A stretch of DNA of 64,000 bases, from assembly GCA_034429475.1 (NCBI GenBank), contig DAOUGD010000294.1, positions 8,746 through 72,745 on the forward strand. The letters run 5' to 3'. Numbering within the stretch: the first letter of the stretch is position 1; every line of letters begins with the position of its first letter. Positions 44,696 to 52,460 of the stretch are shown one piece after another. Both the position numbers and the translations under genes were made by a program. Below the pieces are notes generated by a model that was not told where the DNA came from, searched no databases, and worked only from the letters and a program-made list of their open reading frames with translations. This stretch comes from JAKQHY01 sp034429475 (GTDB taxonomy: Bacteria > Chloroflexota > Anaerolineae > B4-G1 > SLSP01).

Positions 44696-44931
44696 ACGTA
44701 AAACGTGAAATGTAATGCCTGACTCCACTGAAGAAACTAACTATCTCACGCAAAGGCGCAAAGACGCTAAGGGAAAGGCAGATCAATCTTCATATTCTTT
44801 ATTAAAAACCGTAGTTTGCGTTATAAAATTTCGTCCAATCTTAAAAATCTTTGCGCCTTTGCGTGAAACTTCCTCTTTTTTCAGGGGAGTCATGCCTTTA
44901 CTATGAAAGCATTACGTTTCACGTTTTACGT
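44696..44931. repeat. Triple nested palindrome
   Basis: Outer arms 44696-44718 and 44909-44931 (ACGTAAAACGTGAAA type, one mismatch) enclose GACTCCACTGAA (44721-44732) and TTCAGGGGAGTC (44880-44891). These enclose CACGCAAAGGCGCAAAGA (44747-44764) and its perfect complement (44848-44865). It fills the gap between convergent genes. Confidence 0.92.
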
Positions 44932-44954
44932 TTTATGATGGCGTAGCGAGCTGC

Positions 44955-45995
44955 CTAAAATTGCTGCCGGTGCGCCGTCCCATAGCGCACGGCCTCGTCC
45001 AGAAACGCCTCGATGTTCTCGATGGGCGTCCCTGATACGATGCCGTTGCCGGCGGCGAGGCACATCCCGCCGTCGGGGCGGTCGAAAGTGTCGATCAGGA
45101 AGCGCACTTCGGCGCGCACCGCATCGGGCGGCTGCTCTTGGAGGACGTGCTGCACGTCCATGCCCGCCAGGAATGTGAGCCGGTCGCCAAACTCGCGGGC
45201 AACGGCGACCTCGTCCATTGTGTGCTTCTGCACTGGGTGGAACACGTCCACGCCCGCCTCGATCAAATCGGGCAGCAGGGGCGTGTTGTTCCCGCAGGAG
45301 TGGAGCCACCAGTGCAGGCCGTGGCGGCGCAGCGTCTCGCCGATGCGGACGTAGTAGGGCTTAAGGAATTCGCGGAAGGTGCGCGGGCGCATGAAGGGCT
45401 GCGTCTGGTGGCCCAGATCATCGCTCGTCCAGAAGCCGTCGGGTTTCAGCACACGGACAGCCTGCTCGATGTAGCCGCAGTACAGCGTGCAAAGCGCGTC
45501 GTGCAGGCGGTGGATTTCGGCGGGGGCGGTGTAGTAGTCCATCAGCAGGGCCGTCATTCCCCGGATGCTCCACGGCCGCTCGAAAAACAGCCGCCAGAAC
45601 GAGAACAGCACATAGCGATCCTGCGCGTGCGCCTGCTCCGCTTGCGTCGCCAGAGAGGCGATCTGCGGATCGGTCGCCGGGTCGGGCATCCTGGCGATGA
45701 ACTCCTCCAGCTTGCCCCAGTCATCCAGCACAATGCGCGCATCATGCGCCCCCTCGCGATCGATCTCCCACGAAAGACCCATTTGGTCGTAGTCCAGCGG
45801 TTCGATCCACAACTGCACCACATCCTCCGGGTAACGGTCGAAAGCATTGAGTCGCTCACCATATTGCTCCCAAAGGCCCTCGCCCCACCATTTGGCCCGC
45901 ACCAGGGGGATACGGGCGGGATTGCGGCGTTCCACAGCTTTGATAACCTCCGCGCGGGGTAGGGGCGGGATGGTATCATTGAATTGCAGGTTCAT
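44955..45995 (-). CDS. Uroporphyrinogen decarboxylase-family protein (methyltransferase-like)
   Basis: A 346-residue protein of the URO-D superfamily. The N-terminus with RAEVIKAVERRNPARIPL, the middle DGFWTSDDLGHQTQPFM and the C-terminal HSCGNNTPLLPDLIEAGVDV match members that act as methyltransferases on corrinoid proteins (MtaA and MtbA relatives); the His-x-Cys in LHSCGN is the zinc motif of that branch. The basic substrate pocket of true heme-pathway UroD is not evident. ATG 45995 follows AAAGGAG; a longer frame to 46034 is rejected. No corrinoid protein or partner methyltransferase is adjacent, so the substrate is unknown. Confidence 0.82.
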   Translation of the reverse strand: MNLQFNDTIPPLPRAEVIKAVERRNPARIPLVRAKWWGEGLWEQYGERLNAFDRYPEDVVQLWIEPLDYDQMGLSWEIDREGAHDARIVLDDWGKLEEFIARMPDPATDPQIASLATQAEQAHAQDRYVLFSFWRLFFERPWSIRGMTALLMDYYTAPAEIHRLHDALCTLYCGYIEQAVRVLKPDGFWTSDDLGHQTQPFMRPRTFREFLKPYYVRIGETLRRHGLHWWLHSCGNNTPLLPDLIEAGVDVFHPVQKHTMDEVAVAREFGDRLTFLAGMDVQHVLQEQPPDAVRAEVRFLIDTFDRPDGGMCLAAGNGIVSGTPIENIEAFLDEAVRYGTAHRQQF

Positions 45996-46093
45996 AGTGT
46001 CTCCTTTGGCTCGTAAGCCTGGATGCAAACGCATGTTTTGCCGTGATTATACTACCAAAGCCACTTCCAAGGAGGCTGTTTGCGTTATTTCTG

Positions 46094-46121
46094 TTGACTT
46101 TTGTTATAATTCGGATATAAT
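46094..46121 (+). promoter_or_regulatory. Promoter of tetR-SDR operon
   Basis: TTGACT at 46094-46099, a 16-base spacer and TATAAT at 46116-46121. A second TATAAT at 46105 is too close to the -35 box. Confidence 0.75.
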
Positions 46122-46129
46122 CATAACAT

Positions 46130-46144
46130 ACCAACCGGTCGGTT
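46130..46144. promoter_or_regulatory. TetR operator candidate ACCAACCGGTCGGTT
   Basis: An imperfect dyad centred on ACCGGT overlaps the expected transcription start of the tetR gene, a place suited to autorepression. ACCGACCGGTCGGT-like sites are common for TetR regulators. Confidence 0.65.
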
Positions 46145-46160
46145 TTTTAACGAAGACATT

Positions 46161-46763
46161 ATGACTCAACAACAACGCAGTGAGGAAACGCGCGTCGCGA
46201 TCTTGCAGGCCGCCGAGCAATGTTTTGCCGCGCGCGGCTACGACGCCACCGGCGTGGCGGAACTGTGCGCGAGCGCTGGGATCAGCAAAGGGGCGTTTTA
46301 TTATCACTTTGAGAGCAAGCAGGCCGTGTTTATGGCGTTGTTGCAAAGCTGGCTCAGTGATTTGGAGTCGGCTTTGAGCGCAGCAGTGAATCCCACCCAG
46401 CCGGTCGCCGACTTGCTGGTGGCGATGATGCACGCCGCGCAGCAATCGTTTCAAGCCCATCCCGCCCGCGCCTCCCTCATTCTGGAATTTTGGACCCAGG
46501 CCAGCCGCGACCCCACTGTGCAGCAGGCCACCCTTGCCACGTATCGTCATTATCAGCGCTTTATTGTCGGACTTATTCAACGCGGCATTGACGAAGGAGA
46601 TTTTGCGCTGGTGGCTTCAGAAGCCGGCGCGCAGGTGGTGCTATCGCTGGCAAGTGGGTTGCTGTTTCAGGGATTGCTTGATCCCCATGGGGCGGATTGG
46701 GGGCAGGTAGCCGAGAACAGCATCCAAGTCTTATTCAATGGGTTAAAGCGGAGGTCAGAATGA
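46161..46763 (+). CDS. TetR/AcrR family transcriptional regulator
   Basis: A 200-residue repressor. Residues 8-55 are the TetR helix-turn-helix (RVAILQAAEQCFAARGYDAT, then ISKGAFYYHFESKQAVF). The rest is helical ligand-binding domain, with a C-terminal part (FIVGLIQRGIDEGDFALVAS) typical of regulators grouped with YsiA-like sensors. The promoter and an ACCGGT dyad just upstream suggest autoregulation. The stop overlaps the start of the SDR gene (ATGA), so both are made together and the SDR enzyme is probably the controlled function. Confidence 0.92.
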   Translation: MTQQQRSEETRVAILQAAEQCFAARGYDATGVAELCASAGISKGAFYYHFESKQAVFMALLQSWLSDLESALSAAVNPTQPVADLLVAMMHAAQQSFQAHPARASLILEFWTQASRDPTVQQATLATYRHYQRFIVGLIQRGIDEGDFALVASEAGAQVVLSLASGLLFQGLLDPHGADWGQVAENSIQVLFNGLKRRSE

Positions 46764-47740
46764 TTGTGGTAACGGGAGCGACGGGTCATGTGGGGAATGT
46801 GTTGATTCGGGAGTTGACGGCGGCGGGCGAGCGGGTGCGGGCAGTGGTGCTGCCCAACGACGATTGCCGCTCGTTGGCGGGGCTGGACGTGGAGCGGGTG
46901 ACGGGCAACGTGTTGGATCCGGCCTCGCTGGAGCGCGCGCTGGCGGGCGCCGATACCGTTTATCACCTGGCCGGCGTCATCTCCATCGTGCCGGGCGCGG
47001 AGACGCTGATGCGCAAGGTCAACGTGGAGGGGGTGCGCAACACGGCGCGGGCCGCGCTGCGGGCCGGAGTGCGGCGAATGGTCCACGTCAGCTCGATTCA
47101 CGCCTTCGAGCGCGTACCGCACGGCGTGACGATTGACGAGTGCGTGCCGTTTGTGGACGAGCATCCGGTGGGCGTTTACGACGAGACGAAGGCCGACGGC
47201 ACGCGGGCGCTGTTGGAGGTGGTGGAGGAGGGGTTGGACGCGGTGGTCGCCTGTCCCACCGGCATCATCGGCCCACACGACTACCTGGGGTCGGAAATGG
47301 GCAATGTGATCCTGAACTTCGCCAAGAAGAAGCTGCACCTGCTGGTGAAAGGCGCGTATGACTTCGTGGATGTGCGCGACGTGGCGCAGGGTCTGATGTT
47401 GGCCGCCGCCAAGGGACGCACCGGCGAGGTCTACATTCTTTCCGGCAACCGCATTGAAGTTCCGCAGATCAAGCAGATGGTGCAGGAGTTTGTCGGTATC
47501 CACAGCCCACATATCACGGTGCCGATGTGGCTGGCGGAAGGCTTTGCCACCTTCACGGAATCGTTTTACCGGATGACGCACAGCATCCCGAAGTTTACGC
47601 GCTACTCGTTGCGCACTGTGCAGGACAACTGCAACTTCAGCTACGCAAAAGCGCAAAAAGAGTTAGGGTATACGCCGCGCCCGCTGACCGAGACGTTCCG
47701 CGATATTCTGGCGTGGCGCAAGTCGTTGGGAACGGTGTAG
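46760..47740 (+). CDS. NAD-dependent epimerase/dehydratase (extended SDR)
   Basis: A 326-residue extended short-chain dehydrogenase. The N-terminal VVTGATGHVGNVLIREL holds the TGxxGxxG NAD(P) motif, VYHLAGV follows near 75, and HVSSIHAF supplies the catalytic Ser. The active-site motif YxxxK is changed: VGVYDETKADG has Tyr and Lys in the right spacing. The family includes dihydroflavonol-4-reductase-like and 3-beta-hydroxysteroid dehydrogenase-like enzymes; the substrate is open. The start overlaps the TetR stop by four bases; a longer frame from 46697 lies inside the TetR gene. Confidence 0.9.
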   Translation: MIVVTGATGHVGNVLIRELTAAGERVRAVVLPNDDCRSLAGLDVERVTGNVLDPASLERALAGADTVYHLAGVISIVPGAETLMRKVNVEGVRNTARAALRAGVRRMVHVSSIHAFERVPHGVTIDECVPFVDEHPVGVYDETKADGTRALLEVVEEGLDAVVACPTGIIGPHDYLGSEMGNVILNFAKKKLHLLVKGAYDFVDVRDVAQGLMLAAAKGRTGEVYILSGNRIEVPQIKQMVQEFVGIHSPHITVPMWLAEGFATFTESFYRMTHSIPKFTRYSLRTVQDNCNFSYAKAQKELGYTPRPLTETFRDILAWRKSLGTV

Positions 47741-47742
47741 AT

Positions 47743-47808
47743 CATAAAACGTAAAACGTGATGATCTTATTGTAAAAGCCTTACGTTTCACGTTTTACGT
47801 TTTACGTC
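47743..47808. repeat. Palindromic tandem repeat, ACGTAAAACGTG type
   Basis: ATAAAACGTAAAACGTGATG on the left is mirrored by TTACGTTTCACGTTTTACGTTTTACG on the right. It fills the gap between convergent genes. Confidence 0.9.
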
Positions 47809-47815
47809 CTGCGAA

Positions 47816-48313
47816 TCATTCTCCTACCCGCCACTCCCGCACCAGCGCCGTTTGTGCTGGCGTTTCGGGGGAAGGGAAGCAAGCCTTGGGGGTGTGGCGG
47901 CGTAGACGCTGCAAGCGCGCCAGCGCGCGCGTCCCACTTATCCCATGACGGGCGAGGTAACAGCCAACCACCATGCCGGTGCGTCCCAGGCCCGCCAGGC
48001 AGTGGACGTACACCGGCGGCTGCGTTTGGATGGCGTGATCTAGCGCATCGAGAATCTCCATCATCTCCACCGGGGCCGGCGTGCCAAAGTCGGGAATGGG
48101 CAGATGGAGGTAGCCCACCGAGGGCGGCAGGCGGCGAGCATACGGGCGCGCATCCCCGGCGGCGGTTAAGTCCACAAAACAGCGGATGCCGGCGGCGAGC
48201 AGGCGTTCCAATGCGTTCATTCCTTCCGGGTCCGCGCACATGTCGGGGTACGGGCCGGCCAGTAGCAGGCCCGGCTTCACCCAGTAAGCGTTGGGGATAG
48301 GGACTGGTTCCAT
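47816..48313 (-). CDS. Dual-specificity/tyrosine phosphatase-like protein
   Basis: A 165-residue cysteine phosphatase. The active-site loop HCLAGLGRTG gives Cys-x5-Arg near residue 102, and an aspartate in VGYLHLPIPDFGTP near 78 fits the general acid. The small size and lack of other domains match bacterial dual-specificity-like enzymes that act on phosphoproteins, phosphoinositide-like lipids or nucleotides. The start ATG 48313 has GAGGA about 10 bases upstream. It could oppose the membrane kinases in this window, but no direct link is visible. Confidence 0.87.
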   Translation of the reverse strand: MEPVPIPNAYWVKPGLLLAGPYPDMCADPEGMNALERLLAAGIRCFVDLTAAGDARPYARRLPPSVGYLHLPIPDFGTPAPVEMMEILDALDHAIQTQPPVYVHCLAGLGRTGMVVGCYLARHGISGTRALARLQRLRRHTPKACFPSPETPAQTALVREWRVGE

Positions 48314-48667
48314 TGTGTTAGCGTCCTCGTGCGTAGTTCATAGGGTCCTCAGAACATAATCAGTTTCATTTTATCATCATTTTGCCGGTTTACTGCGAGG
48401 ATAGAATTGACGTTTTACTGAGGGATGAAGTAAGAATGGCCTATACCAGGGCCTCAAACTGTGCTATAGTGAGAAACGCCGCTTTTATGACAGAACTTAC
48501 GCAACCGGCTGGACTTTTACCGCAGAGCACGCAGAGATCGCAGCGACTTTATCATGTCTCGGTGTCTTCAGCGGCCTCTACGGTGAAAAAAGAGACCCCT
48601 TGTGTAAGTTCTACATGAAAACTGCGCAAGGCCGACACGCTAATTTCACCACACAAAGGAGTTTGCT
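48314..48667. other. Intergenic region with MITE-like element
   Basis: A 354-base gap between divergent genes. It holds the 121-bp inverted-repeat element at 48492-48612. A 78-codon open frame over it shows no coding features. Confidence 0.65.
48492..48612. mobile_element. MITE-like element, 121 bp, 13-bp terminal inverted repeats
   Basis: AGAACTTACGCAA (48492-48504) and TTGTGTAAGTTCT (48600-48612) match at 12 of 13 positions. Inside, TTTTACCGCAGAG faces CTCTACGGTGAAAA, and GCAGAG units repeat. No transposase is coded. A target duplication is not clear. Confidence 0.5.
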
Positions 48668-49408
48668 ATGGGTATCAAAGTCACCGTTTGGAACGAATTT
48701 CGGCACGAAAAGAGCCACAAGGCCGTCCAGGAAGTCTATCCCGATGGGATGCATGTTGTCATTGCCAAGTTCTTGAGCGCCGCCGGGTACGAAGTCGGTA
48801 CGGCCACGCTCGATGAGCCGGAGCACGGGCTGACCGACGCGGTGTTGGCTAACACCGACGTGCTGATCTGGTGGGGGCACATGGCGCACCACGAGGTCAA
48901 GGATGAGATCGTGGACAAGGTGCAGCAGCGCGTCCTCAATGGGATGGGGTTGATTGTGCTGCACTCCGGCCATTTCTCCAAGATTTTCCGCCGCATGATG
49001 GGCACTAACTGCTCGCTCAAGTGGCGCGAGATGGGGGAGCGCCACCGCCTGTGGGTGGTGGCGCCGGGCCATCCCATCGTCGAGGGATTGGGCGAATACT
49101 TCGAGATTCCGCACACGGAGATGTACGGCGAGTTTTTCGACATCCCGCAGCCGGACGAACTGGTCTTCCTCAGTTGGTTCCAGGGCGGCGAGGTCTTCCG
49201 CAGCGGGTGCTGCTGGCATCGCGGGCGTGGCAAAATCTTCTACTTCCAGCCGGGCCACGAGACGTTCCCCATCTATTACCAGAAGGAAGTGCAGCAGGTC
49301 ATCACCAACGCCGTCCGCTGGTGCGCGCCGGTCAACGTCGTCAATTTCCGCGACATGGTGCAGGCGCCGCATCACCCGGAGCCGCTGGAGAAGATCGTCA
49401 TCGAGTAA
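48668..49408 (+). CDS. ThuA-like domain protein
   Basis: A 246-residue protein of the ThuA (trehalose utilisation) type, a glutamine-amidotransferase-like fold. Seen are an N-terminal strand [26 protein letters not shown] near 74, GLIVLHSGH near 98, and [18 protein letters not shown] near 200. Family members often sit in sugar-catabolic clusters with Gfo/Idh/MocA oxidoreductases and TIM-barrel isomerases, as here (49520 and 50775). The start follows CAAAGGAG. The reaction is unknown for most of the family. Confidence 0.87.
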   Translation: MGIKVTVWNEFRHEKSHKAVQEVYPDGMHVVIAKFLSAAGYEVGTATLDEPEHGLTDAVLANTDVLIWWGHMAHHEVKDEIVDKVQQRVLNGMGLIVLHSGHFSKIFRRMMGTNCSLKWREMGERHRLWVVAPGHPIVEGLGEYFEIPHTEMYGEFFDIPQPDELVFLSWFQGGEVFRSGCCWHRGRGKIFYFQPGHETFPIYYQKEVQQVITNAVRWCAPVNVVNFRDMVQAPHHPEPLEKIVIE

Positions 49409-49430
49409 TTCCGGCAGGGTGGAAGTCGGG

Positions 49431-49485
49431 CGTATTCCGTAGTGCGTAGTGCGTATGTTTTACGGAATACGCACTACGGAATACG
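49431..49485. repeat. Palindrome CGTATTCCGTAGTGCG
   Basis: Perfect 16-bp arms at 49431-49446 and 49470-49485, with an extra AGTGCGT/ACGGAATACG unit inside. It lies between the ThuA-like and oxidoreductase genes. Confidence 0.92.
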
Positions 49486-49519
49486 TCCTCCGAATTTTGT
49501 TGAAGGGGAGATTAACATT

Positions 49520-50596
49520 ATGACAACGACTCAAGACACATTGCGCGTGGGGATTGTCGGCCTGGGGATTGGGCGGCATCACTTGCGCGCGTACCAACAG
49601 ATTCCCGGCGTCGAGATTGTGGCGCTGGCGGATATGAATCCTGACCGGCTGAAGGAATTTGGCGAGGCCAACGGTATCCCCCACCTCTACGAAACCTACG
49701 AGCCGTTGGTTGCCCGCGACGACCTGGACATCGTCAACGTCTGCACGCCGAACTCGCTGCACGCGCCGATTGCGATCGCGGCGATGGAGAGCGGCAAGCA
49801 CGTTCTCTGCGAGAAGCCGCTCGCCAGTTCGTTGGCCGACGCGGAGGCGATGGTGGCGACGGCGCAGCGCACCGGACGCGCGTTGCAGGTCACGTTTAAC
49901 CACCGGCAGCGCGGCGACGTGCTCGCGCTCAAGGCGATGATTGACGAGGGCCGGCTGGGGCGCATCTATCACGCCAAGGCCTGGTGGCTGCGGCGGAACG
50001 GTATCCCCGGCATGGGGACCTGGTTCACGCAGAAGGCGATGGCCGGCGGCGGCCCGCTGATTGACCTGGGCGTTCACATGCTCGACATGGCGCTCTTCTT
50101 GATGGGCGAACCGCGCGCCAAGTCGGTCAGCGGCGCGGTCTACGCCGAACTCGGCCCGCGCGGCCTCGGCGGCGGCGGAACGCACAAAAATTTAACCGGC
50201 GGCGGCTACGAGGTCGAGGACCTGGCGAGCGCGTTCGTCCGCATGGAGAATCACGCTTCGCTGCTGTTGGAGACCAGTTGGGCCACCTACCGCGCCAACA
50301 ACGACGAATACGGCGTGACGCTCTACGGTACGGAGGGCGGCGCGGAAATCAAGGTCATCAACTACGTGCCCGACAACACGCTCACCGTCTTCGTGGACGT
50401 GGCGGGGACGCCGGTGGACATCCATCCATATCCGGCCAAGGGCGAAGGCCACCTGGCGATCCTGCGCGACTTCGTGGCGATGCTCCGCCGCGGCGATTGG
50501 CAGGGCTGCGTGGGGCAAGAGGGCCTGGCCCGCGCCCGCATCATTGACGCCTGCTATCGCTCGGCAGAAGAGGGGCGGGAGATTGTTTTAGAGTGA
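49520..50596 (+). CDS. Gfo/Idh/MocA family oxidoreductase
   Basis: A 358-residue NAD(P)-dependent sugar or inositol oxidoreductase. The Rossmann motif VGIVGLGIGRHH, the EKPLASS loop near 105 and KHVLCEKPL are diagnostic; GGGPLIDLGVHMLDMALFLM holds the catalytic Asp/His pair near 180. ATG 49520 follows AAGGGGAG; a longer frame to 49442 lies in the palindrome and is rejected. Its neighbours, ThuA-like and a sugar-phosphate-isomerase-like protein, suggest one catabolic unit for an unknown cyclic polyol or sugar. Confidence 0.93.
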   Translation: MTTTQDTLRVGIVGLGIGRHHLRAYQQIPGVEIVALADMNPDRLKEFGEANGIPHLYETYEPLVARDDLDIVNVCTPNSLHAPIAIAAMESGKHVLCEKPLASSLADAEAMVATAQRTGRALQVTFNHRQRGDVLALKAMIDEGRLGRIYHAKAWWLRRNGIPGMGTWFTQKAMAGGGPLIDLGVHMLDMALFLMGEPRAKSVSGAVYAELGPRGLGGGGTHKNLTGGGYEVEDLASAFVRMENHASLLLETSWATYRANNDEYGVTLYGTEGGAEIKVINYVPDNTLTVFVDVAGTPVDIHPYPAKGEGHLAILRDFVAMLRRGDWQGCVGQEGLARARIIDACYRSAEEGREIVLE

Positions 50597-50754
50597 GCGA
50601 ATGAGCGAAAAAGCGATAAAGCGAATGAGCGAAAAAGCGAATGAGCGAAAAAGCGAATGAGCGATAAAGCGAATGAGCGAAAAAGCGAATGAGCGAATCG
50701 CTTTATCGCTTGCTCGCTTTATCGCCTTATCGCTTGCTCGCTTTATCGCTTTAT
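50594..50754. repeat. Long palindromic tandem repeat, GCGAATGA/GCGAAAAA/GCGATAAA units
   Basis: About a dozen 8-mers run from the oxidoreductase stop codon and are mirrored by TCGCTTTA/TCGCTTGC units ending 20 bases before the next start codon. At about 160 bp it is the longest member of the set. Confidence 0.92.
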
Positions 50755-50774
50755 CATACTTTTAAGGAGAGATT

Positions 50775-51533
50775 ATGGCAGCACCCATTGGATTGCAACT
50801 GTATTCAGTGCGCGAGTACGCGCAGGTTGAGGGATATGAGGCCGTCGTCCGCAAGGTGGCGGCGATGGGGTATGTGGGGGTGGAGCCGGCGGGTTTCCCC
50901 GGTTCGACGGCGGAAGCGGCGGGCAAGCTCTACAAGGAGCTGGGCCTGGTCGTACCGAGCGCGCACACCGCGCTGCCGCTGGGCGATCAGCAGAACGAGG
51001 TTCTGGATGCGATGGCGGCCATTGGCTGCCCGCGCCTCATTTCCGGCAAGGGACCGGGCGACTTCGAGACGCTCGACAAGATCAAGGCGACGTGCGAGCT
51101 GTTCAACGAGGCCAACGCCGTGGCGCGCGCCGCCGGGCTGACCTTTGGCATCCACAACCACTGGTGGGAATACCTTCAGGTGGAAGGGCGCTACGTCTAC
51201 GAAGTGATGCTGGAACTGCTGTCGCCGGATATCTTCTTCGAGATTGACACGTATTGGGTCAATACGGCGGGCGTGAATCCGGCGGACGTGGTGCGGAAGT
51301 TTGGGGCGCGCGCGCCGCTGCTGCACATCAAGGACGGGCCGTGCGTCAAGACTGAGCCGATGACGGCAGTGGGCGACGGTGTGATGGATTTCGGGGCCAT
51401 CTTCGAGGCCGGGAAGCTGCACACGGAGTGGGCCATCGTGGAGATTGACCGCTGCACCGGTTCGATGTGGACGGCAGTGGAGCGGAGTTATGCGTACCTC
51501 GTGGGGAAGGGATTGGCGCGGGGGAATCGGTAG
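50775..51533 (+). CDS. Sugar phosphate isomerase/epimerase family protein (TIM barrel)
   Basis: A 252-residue xylose-isomerase-like barrel. It starts IGLQLYSVREYAQ, has VGVEPAGFPG near 36, AHTALPLG near 64, LTFGIHNHWWEY near 124, IFFEIDTYWVNTAG near 158 and HTEWAIVEIDRC near 217; His, Glu and Asp residues on these strands form the expected metal site. The start follows AAGGAGA. With the preceding oxidoreductase and ThuA-like gene it resembles inositol- or keto-sugar-handling clusters; the substrate is unknown. Confidence 0.9.
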   Translation: MAAPIGLQLYSVREYAQVEGYEAVVRKVAAMGYVGVEPAGFPGSTAEAAGKLYKELGLVVPSAHTALPLGDQQNEVLDAMAAIGCPRLISGKGPGDFETLDKIKATCELFNEANAVARAAGLTFGIHNHWWEYLQVEGRYVYEVMLELLSPDIFFEIDTYWVNTAGVNPADVVRKFGARAPLLHIKDGPCVKTEPMTAVGDGVMDFGAIFEAGKLHTEWAIVEIDRCTGSMWTAVERSYAYLVGKGLARGNR

Positions 51534-51578
51534 ACGGTAGACGGTAGACGGTAGACAGGGGATACTCTGTCTACCGTT
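51529..51578. repeat. Palindromic tandem repeat, GGTAGAC unit
   Basis: Four GGTAGAC 7-mers start at the isomerase stop codon (the TAG is part of the unit), followed by CTGTCTACCG in mirror. It lies between convergent genes. A related element is at 52406. Confidence 0.9.
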
Positions 51579-51603
51579 TAGTTTTTAAAGAGAGGGAGTG
51601 AAT

Positions 51604-52368
51604 TCATTGCTGCAAGAACGCGCCGATCACTTGTGCGGCGCGTTCTTTGCCGGATTTTCCGCTGCTGTACATGCGAGTCATAGGGATGGGATCGCCGTCG
51701 CGGGTGGTCAGTTCGACGCGGTAGGTGGTGCCGCCTTTGCTGCTGCGTGACCAACCGATTTGCGCGCCGGTGAGGTCGCGCAGGGGGTATTCGGCGACTT
51801 TGACGCCAAGCAGGGTTTCGCGGCGGTGGGTGACGAGTCCCTGGATGCGGTCAAACGTCCAGGTCGTGAAATACATCTGGATGCAGCCAATGAACGTCCC
51901 GCCGCCAACCAAGAAGAAGATCGCGCCGATCCACATATCCTTTACGCCGCCCTGGGACACGTTTAGCTGGGACAGGTTGGGGGATTTCATAAAGGTGTTG
52001 ATGTCCGTCACGATGCGGTTGTGCGTGTTGTACCCGGAAGAACCGTAAGGCGTGAAGTTGCGCTCGCCCGCGGCGGTGATCAGGATGACGCGGTAAGTGT
52101 CGCGCTTGCTGCGGTGGCTGACATGCAGGCGCGCTCCTTGCAGGTCGTTCAACGGTTCTTTGTCCAGTTCCAGTCCCAGCAAGGTGCGCGTCAACCGGCA
52201 GGCGATGGCGGCGCGCGGCGCGCGCTCGCACGCCAGACGACTTTCGGTCCCCATCATGCCCACCAGCAGAAGCCCGATGCCGCCGAAAACGAGTCCGGCC
52301 AGGAGAAGGAGCCAGAAATCGCCGGGACGTAAAATCAACGTATGGTCGTCTTGGTGCAGGATATTCAT
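51604..52368 (-). CDS. Membrane protein with internal duplication (254 aa, unknown)
   Basis: An unrecognised protein with two hydrophobic segments (about 19-41 and 150-172). Each is followed by a similar beta-rich domain: LTRTLLGLELDKEPLNDLQG and THRRETLLGVKVAEYPLRDL, then DTYRVILITAAGE and TTYRVELTTRDGD. The protein is thus a tandem duplication of a helix plus PH-like soluble unit. The start follows a GAGGCGC stretch. No catalytic motif is visible. A role at the membrane as scaffold or sensor is possible. Confidence 0.72.
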   Translation of the reverse strand: MNILHQDDHTLILRPGDFWLLLLAGLVFGGIGLLLVGMMGTESRLACERAPRAAIACRLTRTLLGLELDKEPLNDLQGARLHVSHRSKRDTYRVILITAAGERNFTPYGSSGYNTHNRIVTDINTFMKSPNLSQLNVSQGGVKDMWIGAIFFLVGGGTFIGCIQMYFTTWTFDRIQGLVTHRRETLLGVKVAEYPLRDLTGAQIGWSRSSKGGTTYRVELTTRDGDPIPMTRMYSSGKSGKERAAQVIGAFLQQ

Positions 52369-52405
52369 AGAGCGCCTCTTGCCAGTAAGGTAAGATGACC
52401 TGAAA

Positions 52406-52441
52406 AAGACGGTAGACAGGGTCGCCCCTGCCTACCGTCTT
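52406..52441. repeat. Palindrome AAGACGGTAG / CTACCGTCTT
   Basis: Arms 52406-52415 and 52432-52441 with further partial pairing (ACAGGG with CCCTG). It shares the GGTAGAC core with the repeat at 51529 and lies between two leftward genes. Confidence 0.85.
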
Positions 52442-52460
52442 GCTTATGAACCTGCTCTGG

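Noticed and set aside
44955..45995. Heme-pathway hemE
   Set aside because: The zinc-type His-x-Cys motif and N-terminus fit the methyltransferase branch, and no heme genes are nearby.
46105..46110. First TATAAT upstream of the tetR gene as the -10 box
   Set aside because: Only 5 bases separate it from TTGACT; the second TATAAT at 46116 gives a normal 16-base spacer.
48382..48618. 78-codon open frame in the gap before the ThuA-like gene
   Set aside because: It runs through the inverted-repeat element, has no ribosome site and shows no protein-like pattern.
50594..50754. CRISPR-like array
   Set aside because: Units are 8-mers without unique spacers and the array is mirrored. There are no cas genes.
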